This document shows, piece by piece, positions 1-7,818 of a stretch of 64,000 nt of DNA. Source of the stretch: Candidatus Thalassolituus haligoni (GTDB lineage: Bacteria; Pseudomonadota; Gammaproteobacteria; Pseudomonadales; Oceanobacteraceae). Every line of letters starts with the position of its first letter. Within the stretch, counting starts at the first letter, position 1. The position numbers were made by a program, and so were the translations under genes. The notes beneath the pieces were generated by a model. It made no database searches. It was not told where the DNA came from and was given only the letters and a program-made list of their open reading frames with translations. Where the stretch lies: positions 1,767,001-1,831,000 of the forward strand of contig NZ_CP139482.1 of assembly GCF_041222825.1 (NCBI RefSeq), written 5' to 3'.

Positions 1-319
1 CGACAAACAATTTAAAGGCAAAGGGGAGGCCGACCGCTCCAATAGCCTGAGCGGCGAAATCAGCGTCTCGGTGGCCGAAGTACTGCCGAACGGCATTCTC
101 AGGATACGCGGAGAAAAGTGGCTGACCCTGAGTGAGGGGGACGAGTACATCCGCATTATTGGCCTGATTCGTCCGCAAGACATAACCCCGAACAACACCG
201 TCGCCAGCAGCAAGGTCGCCGATGCGCGTATCTCGTTTGGCGGGCGTGGCAACCTCAATAACAGCACCAAACAAGGATTGGTCGATCGTATTCTGACCTC
301 GCCCTGGTGGCCCTTGTGA
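1..319 (+). CDS. flgH: Flagellar L-ring protein FlgH, C-terminal part (5' end outside window)
   Basis: FlgH is the outer-membrane lipoprotein that forms the L ring around the flagellar rod. Only the last ~105 residues are present; the frame is open from the left edge. The visible part shows the family's closing pattern: a serine/asparagine-rich stretch followed by S-L-S-G-E-I, then VLPNGILRIRGEKW, EYIRIIGLIRPQDI, NNTVASSKVADARISFGG and a short tryptophan-proline terminus. The signal peptide and lipobox lie outside the window. In most gammaproteobacteria flgI follows at once. Here about 200 bp and a chemoreceptor gene intervene. Confidence 0.95.
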   Translation, partial: DKQFKGKGEADRSNSLSGEISVSVAEVLPNGILRIRGEKWLTLSEGDEYIRIIGLIRPQDITPNNTVASSKVADARISFGGRGNLNNSTKQGLVDRILTSPWWPL

Positions 320-518
320 CATCTATCCGGGCGACCAGGGAAGGTCGGCCTGAACCTGAAAACCGCAACGCTCGCTGTTTTGACAGCCCAATAGCTCGTC
401 GTGCCCGAAGCAGAATCAGGGCAAATGATAAAAACACGGCTAAGGTTATGAAGGTTATTAAGGTAATTACATGCTGCGATAAAAACGTTCCGCAGACAGA
501 TCATCAAGGGGTGGGGAT
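320..518. other. Spacer between flgH and the chemoreceptor gene
   Basis: About 200 bp without a convincing gene. A short ORF covering 307-522 overlaps the flgH end and has no family resemblance. The last bases (about 505-517) hold a purine-rich AAGGGGTGGGG that can act as the ribosome binding site of the next gene. I saw no clear terminator or sigma-28 promoter. Confidence 0.5.
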
Positions 519-2360
519 ATGATAAGCAAGTTGACCGGGTTCCGTCAGAGCCTGATTGTCGTCGGTCTGATCATGGCTATCGGCTTTGGGTTACTGATAT
601 CTGCCGCATTGTCGGCGTTCAGTGGCCAGGCGCGTGCGTTTGAACAGGTCACCCGGTTAAATGGCCAGTTGTTACAACTGAGCCAACTGTACGCCGGTAT
701 TGCCGAATCCAGCCAGATGAGCAACGACCAGGTGCTGGCGGCCGGGCTGCATCGTCAGGAACAACAGCTATTGAGTGAATTACGGCAGGCAAATCTATCG
801 TTATCCCAACCCATCACCGACAGCTTCAGCAGCTGGAGTCGGGCTTTTAAACAAGAACACCAAAATAGCCAACAGATGGGTTCAGACGTCAACTCCGGCC
901 AGCGGGGTGAATTGACACAGGCACTGGAAGCATTAAACAAAGCCCAGTTTTACAACATGCGCAAGGCTTACCGGCTGATGGTCGACAGCATCAACGATAT
1001 GGTGGAACAGCGCACGCCAGCGGCCATTGAGGCGGCGACAACCGCGCTGGCAGATTATGTTGCTTTTGTCGCAGAAATGAATCTCACCGAAGTCTTTGAA
1101 CAGCACCTCAATACGATCCAGACCGAGCTGGACACCCTGGTCAGCCTGATCGACAGCTACAACCAGAACCGCGCTACCGAATCCGCTTCACTCAGCGAGC
1201 TACAGCAATTACTGCAGCAACAGCAACAACAATTGATGGCCACTCTGGATACCGCCCGCGCAGAGGCCGCTACCACCGTCGACAGCGCCCGGATCACCAT
1301 TCTGGTTACCGGACTGGCCGTTGCCGCGATCAGCATCCTGATATTGCTACTGACCTCCAGAAAAGCCATCGGCACGTTAAGCCGTACTGCGCAGACACTG
1401 GAACGGATAGCGGCTGGCGACCTGACCCGCAAAATGCCAGAAAATACCGGCAGCAACGACGATTTCGATCGCCTCGGACGCTCCGTCAATCAGTTGACCG
1501 AACGGCTGGGGCACGTGCTCTCCCAGGTCAAGGTCAGCAGCAAGACATTACAAAAACAAGCAGCCGAGCTGAACAAGACCCTGTCGGTCCAGACAGACGA
1601 CAGCGCCAACACCGAACAGCAAACCTTGCGGGTATCCAGTGCTATTCAGGAAGTCAGCAAAACCGTGATCGAGATGGCCCAGGCCCTGGACGAAACCAAC
1701 CACCTGTCATCCGATGCCCAGCAAGCCAGTCGCCAGGGAGGCACCGTGATCAACAACGCCCTCAGTTCCATGGAACAGCTGTCACATATGTTTGATGATT
1801 TGCAATCCCAGCTCGATGGCCTCAGTACCTCGTCGAACCGGGTTGATGGCGTTACCGCAATGATTGGTGGCCTGGCAGAACAAACCAACCTGCTGGCGCT
1901 GAATGCCGCGATTGAATCGGCGCGAGCCGGTGAAGCCGGGCGTGGTTTTTCAGTAGTGGCCGACGAAGTGCGGGCGCTGGCAGAAAAAACCGTCAATGCG
2001 ACGGGCTCCATCAACCAGATTATTCAAGAAATGCAGGTGCAACTGAAACAGCTACTGACCTCCATGTCGCAGGGGCAAACCCAGGTGACCCAGTCACGAG
2101 CGCTGGGCGATGAAGCTGCCGCAGCAATGACCCGCATCAGTCAGCTGTTCGACCAGGTCAACGAGCGTAATCAGCAGCAAGCCGTCAGCATCGAAGAAAT
2201 TGCCAATACCACCCGCGAAAACGTCAGCAGCCTGGAACGGGTCGTGACCCAGGTCTCCCGAGGCAGCGAAGGATTAAGAGACATTCGCCACTTCTCCGAA
2301 GACGTAGTCGGTCATGCCAATGGCCTGCTGCAACAAACCGAACAGTTCCGCTGTGGCTGA
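519..2360 (+). CDS. Methyl-accepting chemotaxis protein
   Basis: Transmembrane chemoreceptor that passes ligand state to CheA/CheW. Of its 613 residues, ~11-33 form TM1, ~35-257 a helical, glutamine-rich periplasmic sensor region, ~258-280 TM2, and ~281-333 a HAMP domain. The cytoplasmic coiled-coil signalling domain follows. The conserved hairpin tip ([20 protein letters not shown], then [18 protein letters not shown]) is at about residues 447-490. There is no NWETF-type C-terminal pentapeptide, so tethering of CheR/CheB at the C terminus is not expected. The ligand cannot be named. The gene lies inside the flagellar operon, and flgI begins about 40 bp after its stop. ATG 519 is chosen because of the purine-rich RBS just upstream and because TM1 follows directly. 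Confidence 0.93.
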   Translation: MISKLTGFRQSLIVVGLIMAIGFGLLISAALSAFSGQARAFEQVTRLNGQLLQLSQLYAGIAESSQMSNDQVLAAGLHRQEQQLLSELRQANLSLSQPITDSFSSWSRAFKQEHQNSQQMGSDVNSGQRGELTQALEALNKAQFYNMRKAYRLMVDSINDMVEQRTPAAIEAATTALADYVAFVAEMNLTEVFEQHLNTIQTELDTLVSLIDSYNQNRATESASLSELQQLLQQQQQQLMATLDTARAEAATTVDSARITILVTGLAVAAISILILLLTSRKAIGTLSRTAQTLERIAAGDLTRKMPENTGSNDDFDRLGRSVNQLTERLGHVLSQVKVSSKTLQKQAAELNKTLSVQTDDSANTEQQTLRVSSAIQEVSKTVIEMAQALDETNHLSSDAQQASRQGGTVINNALSSMEQLSHMFDDLQSQLDGLSTSSNRVDGVTAMIGGLAEQTNLLALNAAIESARAGEAGRGFSVVADEVRALAEKTVNATGSINQIIQEMQVQLKQLLTSMSQGQTQVTQSRALGDEAAAAMTRISQLFDQVNERNQQQAVSIEEIANTTRENVSSLERVVTQVSRGSEGLRDIRHFSEDVVGHANGLLQQTEQFRCG

Positions 2361-2401
2361 CCGACGCCAGCGGCGTGGGCATCCGGCAGCAAGGAGTCAG
2401 C

Positions 2402-3532
2402 ATGAATACACGAACAATCCGGCCGCATAAACGTTGCCGCTGGCCATGGCTGGCGCTGGCGACTATAGCCCTGCTGCTGAGTACGACGGTTCAGGCCGAG
2501 CGGATCAAAGACATCACCAGTATTGCCGGTATCCGCAGCAACCAACTGGTGGGATACGGTCTGGTGGTAGGACTGGATGGCAGCGGCGACAAAGCCCCTT
2601 TTACCACCCAGACCTTTCGCAACATGATGGCGGAATTCGGCATCACCCTGCCGGGCGGCACCGACCCGAAACTCAAGAACGTCGCAGCAGTATCGGTAAC
2701 CGCCGATCTGCCCGCTTTCTCCAAACCGGGCCAGCGGGTAGACGTCACCGTCGCATCCTTGGGTAATGCCAAAAGCCTGCGGGGTGGCCAGTTACTGTTT
2801 ACGCCGCTGAAAGGCGCGGACGGCAATGTCTATGCCATCGCTCAGGGTAACCTGGTGGTAGGCGGACTGGGTGTAGACGGCAATGACGGTTCGCGCATTA
2901 CCATTAACGTACCCAGCGTTGGCCGTATTCCCAATGGCGCATCGGTAGAGCAAGCGGTTCCCACCAATTTTGCCCGTGGCGACAGCCTGGTGTTTAACCT
3001 CGACCAACCGGATTTTACCACCGCCCGCTATATGGTCGACAAAATCAACGACCTGCTGGGGCCAGGCACTGCCGAAGCGCTTGATGCCACCTCCATCCGG
3101 GTCAGCGCCCCCCGCGACACCAGTCAGCGCGTAGCCTACCTGTCGATTATCGAAAACCTTGAAATCGAAACCGGCGATGAGCGCGCCAAAGTGATCATCA
3201 ACTCCCGCACCGGCACCATAGTGATGGGGCAGCACGTCCGCATAGAACCCGTCGCCGTGACCCATGGCAGCATGACCGTCACAATTCAGGAAGACTACAA
3301 CGTCACACAACCCAACGCACTGGCCGATGGTGATACCGTGGTCGTACCGCAAACCAACATCAATATTGAACAGGGTGGCGACAACCGGATGTTCCGTTTC
3401 GGCCCAGGCGTCACGCTCGACGACATCATCAAGGCCGTGAACGAAATCGGCGCAGCACCAGGGGATTTGATGGCCATTCTCGAAGCCATGAAACAGGCCG
3501 GGGCACTCAAGGCAGAGTTGATTGTGATATGA
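2402..3532 (+). CDS. flgI: Flagellar P-ring protein FlgI
   Basis: Periplasmic protein forming the P ring around the flagellar rod in the peptidoglycan layer; 376 residues, normal for FlgI. An N-terminal signal peptide (basic RPHKRCRW, hydrophobic core, cleavage likely after TTVQA) precedes the mature start ERIKDI. Family signatures include [66 protein letters not shown] and the end [20 protein letters not shown]. An in-frame GTG at 2375 would give nine extra residues. ATG 2402 is preferred because AAGGAG lies just upstream and the signal peptide then begins naturally. Its stop overlaps the next start as ATGA. Confidence 0.97.
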   Translation: MNTRTIRPHKRCRWPWLALATIALLLSTTVQAERIKDITSIAGIRSNQLVGYGLVVGLDGSGDKAPFTTQTFRNMMAEFGITLPGGTDPKLKNVAAVSVTADLPAFSKPGQRVDVTVASLGNAKSLRGGQLLFTPLKGADGNVYAIAQGNLVVGGLGVDGNDGSRITINVPSVGRIPNGASVEQAVPTNFARGDSLVFNLDQPDFTTARYMVDKINDLLGPGTAEALDATSIRVSAPRDTSQRVAYLSIIENLEIETGDERAKVIINSRTGTIVMGQHVRIEPVAVTHGSMTVTIQEDYNVTQPNALADGDTVVVPQTNINIEQGGDNRMFRFGPGVTLDDIIKAVNEIGAAPGDLMAILEAMKQAGALKAELIVI

Positions 3533-3891
3533 CAATGCCCGCGCAGCCAGCAAACAAGCGGCCAAAACAGCCGCAACCGCGAGAACTCACCCTCGAACAG
3601 CAGTTCGAACAGATCAAGGGGCTGTCACTGGAAATCCAGTCACTGATTCGACAAGGTGTGCGCGACGGTGTACAGCCACGCCTGGAAACACGAGACCGCC
3701 TGCTGCGAGACTGGTTTACCCAGATCAATTCGCTGATCCGTATCACCGGAGAGCAGGAAGCCTTTTTGCAGCAACTGCTGCAAACAGAAAAAACCCTGCT
3801 GGCCGATATACAACAACAGCAACAGTCACTTGGCCGTGCTCGTCAGGGGCAAAAACAGGCATCTCATTACCACCGTGTGAGCAAGCACTAG
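3529..3891 (+). CDS. Small FliT/FlgN-like flagellar protein (putative export chaperone)
   Basis: A 120-residue, Gln/Leu/Arg-rich helical protein with no membrane segment or signal peptide. Its body resembles FliT/FlgN-type export chaperones: amphipathic helices with [15 protein letters not shown] and a long helix carrying [18 protein letters not shown]. It ends with a basic [14 protein letters not shown] patch, similar in style to the end of such chaperones. Its start overlaps the flgI stop (ATGA), so it is probably translationally coupled. A second ATG lies two codons later. The position just before flgJKL would suit a chaperone for FlgK/FlgL (FlgN role). That role is inferred; the family match is by pattern only. 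The accessory island begins directly after its stop. Confidence 0.55.
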   Translation: MTMPAQPANKRPKQPQPRELTLEQQFEQIKGLSLEIQSLIRQGVRDGVQPRLETRDRLLRDWFTQINSLIRITGEQEAFLQQLLQTEKTLLADIQQQQQSLGRARQGQKQASHYHRVSKH

Positions 3892-4193
3892 GAACCTGTC
3901 GGGCTTAGACGTTCGTCGCGAGGGAAAGACTGGTGTGAGCGATTTTTGCGCAAAATTGAGGCGAATAGTGGTTTTATCTCCAGACGCTTGTACCAGAGCA
4001 CAAAGCCATTGCGCTCCCAATACAGCAGCTTGATCTTGTCACGTTGGCGATTACAGAACACAAACAGATCACCGTCGAATGGTCGTTGCTCCAGCTGCTG
4101 TTCCACGATCAGAGCCAGCCCGTCGATGGACTTGCGCATATCCATGGGCTGGTTGTACAAAAATACGCGCACAGAGGACGAAGGTTTCAGCAT
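3888..4193 (-). pseudogene. IS66-family accessory protein TnpB, 3' truncated remnant
   Basis: From ATG 4193 on the minus strand, the first 72 residues read like IS66 TnpB: VRVFLYNQPMDMRKSIDGLA, RPFDGDLFVFCNRQRDKIKL, LYWERNGFVLWYKRLE. After residue 72 (about 3978) the expected basic K-x-R-F-x-W-P end is replaced by unrelated sequence running to a stop at 3888. The gene is therefore broken. No full tnpA or tnpC and no matching inverted repeat are visible. The remnant marks the left side of the insertion that separates flgI and the small chaperone-like gene from flgJ. Confidence 0.75.
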
Positions 4194-4300
4194 GAGGGAG
4201 CGCTCAAACCGAGCATGTGCAGTACGGCGGCAGATGCGGCAAAGGGACGTCGAGCATCGCGGAGCCAAACCGCACCACAATGATCACCTAGGAAGAATAG
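3892..4300 (-). mobile_element. IS66-family insertion sequence remnant
   Basis: Fragment of an IS66-type element represented only by the broken tnpB. Its limits are approximate: the left edge is the end of the FliT/FlgN-like gene and the right edge lies a little upstream of tnpB. No terminal repeats or target duplication were recognised, so decay or deletion at both ends is likely. Confidence 0.5.
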
Positions 4301-4648
4301 CGGGCGTCACTGGCTGCGGGGTAAAAAGAAGGTACAGGCTCAAGGGTAATTATTTGCTTCGGTACACAATATTGAAAAATTGATACCTCTGATCAGGTAA
4401 TCAAGGAAAACAACAGGAAATAGAGGTCGAATATGCGTTATATCGTGCTTTATTTATTTCTGGCTGTTTTGAATTTTTCAGGTTGGCTGTGACTACTGAA
4501 TATCGATGGCTTTTGAATGTGAAAGAAATATCGCTCTCGAAAATAGTTTTTCTACAGCCCCGTTAGCATCCCGATCTCCATGACGATTAATCCATTAATT
4601 AAATATAATCCAATTTAGGTCTTATGTGTCTTGATTAAATTAAGTGTG
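4281..4648. other. AT-rich gene-poor stretch in the accessory island
   Basis: About 370 bp, increasingly AT-rich from 4330 onward, unlike the flagellar genes. A tiny ORF at 4433-4492 has a purine-rich stretch upstream and would encode a 19-residue hydrophobic peptide. It may be the broken start of a secreted or membrane protein, but nothing continues it. No integron-type GTTRRRY core, terminator or complete gene was found. Confidence 0.45.
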
Positions 4649-5521
4649 CTAATGAGTGACATTGAATACGGCTTTTATTCCCTCTTTTAGTTGGGTAGGT
4701 TTTCTTTCTAATATTCTTTCGAGTGAAGTGCTTGTGCCTTCAAGCATGCCTTGCTTGATTTCTCCTTGAAAATCAGCATAACGGTTGGCTAATAGTTCCG
4801 GTAGCCCTAGGTTTAACATTCGTGATACAAATTCTGAGCGTTCAATAGGAGTATAGGTAACGAATTTACCTGAGATCTCTGTGAGTGCCTTGGCAACGTC
4901 GTAAAGCGACCAAGATACGTTGGCCGTCAATGATATTATCTCTCTGTTAAACTCTCTACTAACGAGTACCTTTGCTATTGCTTCTCCTAATTCTGCTCTG
5001 AGTACAAAAGACACCTTACCATTTCCTGCGGGCACGCTGATATTACCTACTTTAAATACTTGATCCCCACCTACAAAAGTCGGGATGGTATCGAAATACA
5101 GTCCATTTCGGAAAATAAGATAGTCAAGACCAGAGTCAATGATAAGGGCTTCGGTTTTAAAGTGCCCATCCATTAATTGATTCTGAGATGTGTTGTTATC
5201 TTTAACAAGGCGGCTGGTATAAGCGATAAAGCTAACACCAGCATTTTTAGCTGCATTAATTACGTTTAAATGTTGGATTACACGATTGTCTTCGTCTGTT
5301 CCTGAGATCAATAATACTTTTTCAATCCCGTCCATGGCAAGATTGAGTGATTCAATATTGTCATAGTCACCAACCCGCACTTGTATTCCCAAAGGAATTA
5401 ACTCAGCCATCTTGCTTTCATGTCTTGCAAGTGCGCAAATCATGCTCGCCGGATAAAGGTTAGTTAAGTTGCGAATTATCGCTTTGCCTAGGTGACCAGA
5501 GGCGCCTGTTACTAAAATCAT
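4649..5521 (-). CDS. NAD(P)-binding SDR/NmrA-like reductase, QorB (NAD(P)H:quinone oxidoreductase 2) type
   Basis: A 290-residue atypical short-chain dehydrogenase. It starts with the nucleotide-binding loop VTGASGHLGKAI, then GVEK-like GIEKVLLISGTDED, HLNVINAAKNAGVSFIAYTS, LIFRNGLYFD and a C-terminal LKEGIKAVFN. These align by eye with E. coli QorB/YtfG (LLISSSE, HRNVINAAKAAGVKFIAYTS, LRNGWYSE, LFNVNN). The likely role is cytosolic NAD(P)H-dependent reduction of quinones or related electrophiles; the substrate is inferred. It diverges from the AraC-type gene across a 132 bp gap, a layout in which the regulator often controls the enzyme. Base composition is much more AT-rich than the flanks, which points to horizontal acquisition. 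Confidence 0.82.
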   Translation of the reverse strand: MILVTGASGHLGKAIIRNLTNLYPASMICALARHESKMAELIPLGIQVRVGDYDNIESLNLAMDGIEKVLLISGTDEDNRVIQHLNVINAAKNAGVSFIAYTSRLVKDNNTSQNQLMDGHFKTEALIIDSGLDYLIFRNGLYFDTIPTFVGGDQVFKVGNISVPAGNGKVSFVLRAELGEAIAKVLVSREFNREIISLTANVSWSLYDVAKALTEISGKFVTYTPIERSEFVSRMLNLGLPELLANRYADFQGEIKQGMLEGTSTSLERILERKPTQLKEGIKAVFNVTH

Positions 5522-5653
5522 TTTATCTTACTCCAAGTAATTTGAGCGATAATTCTAGATAATAGTTGCTTCAAAGAGTATATCTGATCGTCTATAGTTA
5601 TTGCCTAATAATCCAAATTTAAAGGGTAGGCTAAATTGCATCAGGAGGTGCTA
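5522..5653. promoter_or_regulatory. Divergent promoter region between the QorB-like gene and the AraC-type regulator
   Basis: An AT-rich 132 bp gap between two divergent starts must hold both promoters and probably the AraC-type protein's operator. I could not define a convincing -35/-10 pair or repeat. AGGAGG at 5643-5648 is the ribosome binding site of the regulator. Confidence 0.5.
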
Positions 5654-6574
5654 ATGTCCAGTCGATTTTCGAATTTAGCGCAAATCATTCAGTCCCATGC
5701 TATGAGAGATGGAATTAGCGAGACGTTGATGCCAGGTGTTGATCTAATAAAGCATTCTTCAGTCAATAATATGATCAAACATAATTGGCAAGCGTCTTAT
5801 GCAATTATTATTCAAGGCGCGAAGAACATTGAGCTTGGTAATGATACTTTGATTGCAAGTCAAGGCCACTGTTTAGTCAGTGCTCTTGAACTTCCCGTAA
5901 TGAGTTGTATAGAGATGGCCTCTGGAGATAAGCCATTTCTTGCTTTAAGGCTGAGTCTTGATTTTGTATCTATACGTGAAATTTCCTCAAAATTACAAAT
6001 GCATCGAACTCATTTTACTAAGTCAAATTTGCGTTCTATTTTTGTACACCAGGCTAGTGACAGCATGTTAGATGCAGCAACACGCTTAGTAAAATTACTT
6101 AATAATCCAATAGAAGCTCAAATACTCGGGCCAATGCTAATAAAAGAACTGGTTTACCATTTGCTTCGAAGCTCTGATGGAGAATTGCTTTATCAGTTCT
6201 TTAAATCCGGTAATAAACTACAAAAAATTATGGAGGTGGCTTCATATATAAAAGATAATCTGACCGAAAAAATTGATATTCAAATGTTATCTGAAAAAAC
6301 AAACATGAGTCGTTCTGCTTTTTTTGCCTGCTTCAAAGAAGTGACATCATTGACGCCTATAGGTTATCAAAAGCGTTTTCGTTTATTGGAAGCCAGACGA
6401 TTGTTGATTGAAGAACGTTATACCTCTGAACAGGCTGGTTGGAGTGTCGGATATAAAAGTGCAGCGCAATTTAGTCGTGAGTATATGCGAATGTTCGGTG
6501 ACTCCCCAGCTAGGGATGCTAAAAAATCAAAAAGTCACAGCATGTCATATAAAATTGATAATGCTAACAAATAG
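5654..6574 (+). CDS. AraC-family transcriptional regulator
   Basis: Transcription factor of 306 residues. The N-terminal ~190 residues resemble the AraC_N effector-binding domain (PGVDLIKHSS, YAIIIQGAKNIELGN, a conserved acidic/proline stretch). The C-terminal ~100 residues contain two helix-turn-helix units: IDIQMLSEKTNMSRSAFFACF, followed by PIGYQKRFRLLEARRLL and the second helix pair around YKSAAQFSREYMRMFGDSP. ATG 5654 is chosen because AGGAGG lies 5 nt upstream; a TTG at 5636 is less likely. The gene probably regulates the divergent QorB-like reductase. Its stop codon (6572-6574) lies inside the R'' side of the attC site, the arrangement typical of an integron gene cassette. The DNA is AT-rich. 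Confidence 0.88.
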   Translation: MSSRFSNLAQIIQSHAMRDGISETLMPGVDLIKHSSVNNMIKHNWQASYAIIIQGAKNIELGNDTLIASQGHCLVSALELPVMSCIEMASGDKPFLALRLSLDFVSIREISSKLQMHRTHFTKSNLRSIFVHQASDSMLDAATRLVKLLNNPIEAQILGPMLIKELVYHLLRSSDGELLYQFFKSGNKLQKIMEVASYIKDNLTEKIDIQMLSEKTNMSRSAFFACFKEVTSLTPIGYQKRFRLLEARRLLIEERYTSEQAGWSVGYKSAAQFSREYMRMFGDSPARDAKKSKSHSMSYKIDNANK

Positions 6575-6665
6575 ATGCAACGGACTCCGTATATTTGGCG
6601 CTATTTTTGCGTTGAACCGCAAAAATAGCGCCAAATATATTACTCCGTTAATCAAGGCGTTAGGC
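6562..6665 (+). other. Integron attC recombination site (59-base-element type)
   Basis: The layout matches an attC. The R' core GTTAGGC (6659-6665) fits GTTRRRY exactly. L' TCCGTT (6644-6649) pairs with L'' AACGGA (6579-6584), and R'' TGCTAAC (6562-6568) pairs in part with R'. Spacing is 9 nt between L' and R' and 10 nt between R'' and L'', as in aadA-type sites. Between the L boxes is a perfect 21 bp variable terminal stem (6591-6611 with 6618-6638) with loop TTGAAC. The AraC gene ends within the R'' side and a new short ORF with its own RBS starts 22 bp after the core, as expected at a cassette junction. No integrase gene is visible in the window. Confidence 0.85.
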
Positions 6666-6686
6666 AGCAAACTCAAGGAACGCATT

Positions 6687-6752
6687 ATGTCTCAAATGGA
6701 ATCATTATTTGAAGAGTGGAAGCGATTGGTAGCTGAAGACACTACTGTCTGG
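6687..6752 (+). pseudogene. 5' fragment of a cassette gene cut by the mini-IS
   Basis: A start at ATG 6687 with a clear AAGGA (6675-6679) opens a frame beginning MSQMESLFEEWKRLVAED. After about 18 codons the frame runs into the terminal repeat of the IS4-type element and continues as junk to a stop at 6863. The rest of the gene is not found on the other side of the element (after 7324), so most of it has been lost. The fragment is too short to name a family. Confidence 0.6.
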
Positions 6753-7324
6753 TTAACCAAATCCCAGCCCCAACTGCCCTGTATCATCCGGCAAATCCGG
6801 TGGTTTTCTGAACACCTCCAGCAGCGGCATTCGCTGCATAAGTACCGATCCCAGTCGGATTGACACATTCCCCAAACGCCTTTCAGGGGCCACGCCTTGC
6901 TGGATCAGACGCAACAGCACATAGCTGATCATCGCCACTAAAACCTGCAATTTGACGGCGTTTTCTGACGTACCATAGAACTGTTTGATCTTAAGATTCT
7001 GCTTGATCCACTTGAAAAACAATTCAATCTGCCAGCGCTGTTTGTACACTCGCAGAGAGGAAGCACCACTCAGCTGACCCACCAGCAAGGCCACCAATTG
7101 CCCCCAGCATGACAAGGTTCGTGTGCGTTTGTCGGCCTGGTATTGATCGACGGTTTTCTGAAATTGATGACGAGGGATGACGTTGAGTCGCTGTGCCAGT
7201 ACGGTGTTAGAATGTGCCAAGCCCGGTTCTTCTGAATGATGTCTGTGGTAAGCGTCATTTTACCGGAAACGGCATGGGAACCGGGCTTCTTTCTTTTGGC
7301 GGGTCAGTTAACCGGACAGTAGTG
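6740..7324 (-). mobile_element. Internally deleted IS4-family element (mini-IS / MITE-like)
   Basis: A 585 bp element bounded by inverted repeats of 18 bp with one mismatch. The left one (6740-6757) reads CACTACTGTCTGGTTAAC; the right one (7307-7324), read on the minus strand, is CACTACTGTCCGGTTAAC. Between them on the minus strand is a transposase reading frame lacking its middle. Both ends are retained, so the element could be mobilised in trans by a full-length relative. No obvious target duplication was found. It interrupts the cassette gene beginning at 6687. Confidence 0.8.
6753..7220 (-). pseudogene. IS4-family transposase with an in-frame internal deletion
   Basis: The 155-codon frame joins the two ends of an IS4-type transposase. 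Residues 1-57 resemble the N-terminal DUF4372-like domain (MAHSNTVLAQRLNVIPRHQF, WGQLVALLVGQLSGASSLR). Residues 58 onward are the C-terminal end of the DDE domain (VYKQRWQIELFFKWIKQNLK, FYGTSENAVKLQVLVAM). The junction is near 7049. The first two catalytic acidic residues are absent; only the segment carrying the final Glu (RWQIE) remains. The product cannot be an active transposase. Confidence 0.85.
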
Positions 7325-7361
7325 ATCCCATCACCGTTTTATGACTGGCAGGAGAATGTTT

Positions 7362-7748
7362 ATGTCGGAGCAGAGCAAGGCCAATGGTCTCAAGGTACGT
7401 ACCGAAGTCATGGGTGCCGATTTTGTCCAGCGGGCGCAGGAGAATACCACCGCGCTGACGGAGCCTTTGCAGGACTGGATTAACGAGCATGCCTGGGGGT
7501 CGACCTGGCAGCGTGACGGTTTGCCGCGCAATGTACGTTCGCTGGTCACGATTGCCATGCTGACGGCGTTAAAGTCGCCGACTGAGTTAAAAGGCCATAT
7601 TCGTGGGGCGTTGAATAACGGCTGTACGCCGCAGGAGATTCGTGAGGTGTTGCTGCACAGTTTGCCGTATTGCGGTGCACCGGCAACTCAGGAAGCGTTT
7701 CGGGCGGCGGCAGAGGTACTCGACTTGTCGGCCTTTGAGAACGACTGA
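7362..7748 (+). CDS. Carboxymuconolactone decarboxylase family protein (PcaC-like)
   Basis: A 128-residue protein of the CMD/AhpD fold. The sequence is close in style to 4-carboxymuconolactone decarboxylase of the protocatechuate pathway: GLKVRTEVMGADFVQRAQ, LPRNVRSLVTIAMLTAL, ELKGHIRGALNNGCTPQEI and REVLLHSLPYCGAPAT with a single YCG cysteine. It lacks the CxxC pair of peroxidase-type AhpD. No other protocatechuate genes are near, so the physiological substrate is uncertain. ATG 7362 is preferred over the upstream in-frame start at 7341 because GGAG lies at 7351-7354. It sits between the mini-IS and flgJ; its composition resembles the chromosome more than the AT-rich cassette genes. Confidence 0.85.
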   Translation: MSEQSKANGLKVRTEVMGADFVQRAQENTTALTEPLQDWINEHAWGSTWQRDGLPRNVRSLVTIAMLTALKSPTELKGHIRGALNNGCTPQEIREVLLHSLPYCGAPATQEAFRAAAEVLDLSAFEND

Positions 7749-7818
7749 ATAACGTGTGTTGATCGCGTTGGCAAACATCTTGCTGTACTCCTGATAACGT
7801 CATTTTCCGGAGTCGGCC

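Noticed and set aside
3946-4383. Plus-strand frames opposite the tnpB remnant
   Set aside because: They are the antisense shadow of the IS66 remnant and show no family pattern or RBS.
4433-4492. 19-residue hydrophobic peptide ORF
   Set aside because: It has an RBS-like upstream stretch but is too short and unsupported. It could be a signal-peptide relic of a lost gene.
4561-4575. Candidate second attC core (CGTTAGCA) left of the QorB-like gene
   Set aside because: It does not fit GTTRRRY and no paired L boxes or central stem were found.
6408-6863. Open frame through the AraC 3' end, attC and the mini-IS left end
   Set aside because: It overlaps three independent, better supported elements in another frame. 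Only the part from ATG 6687 is taken as a gene fragment.
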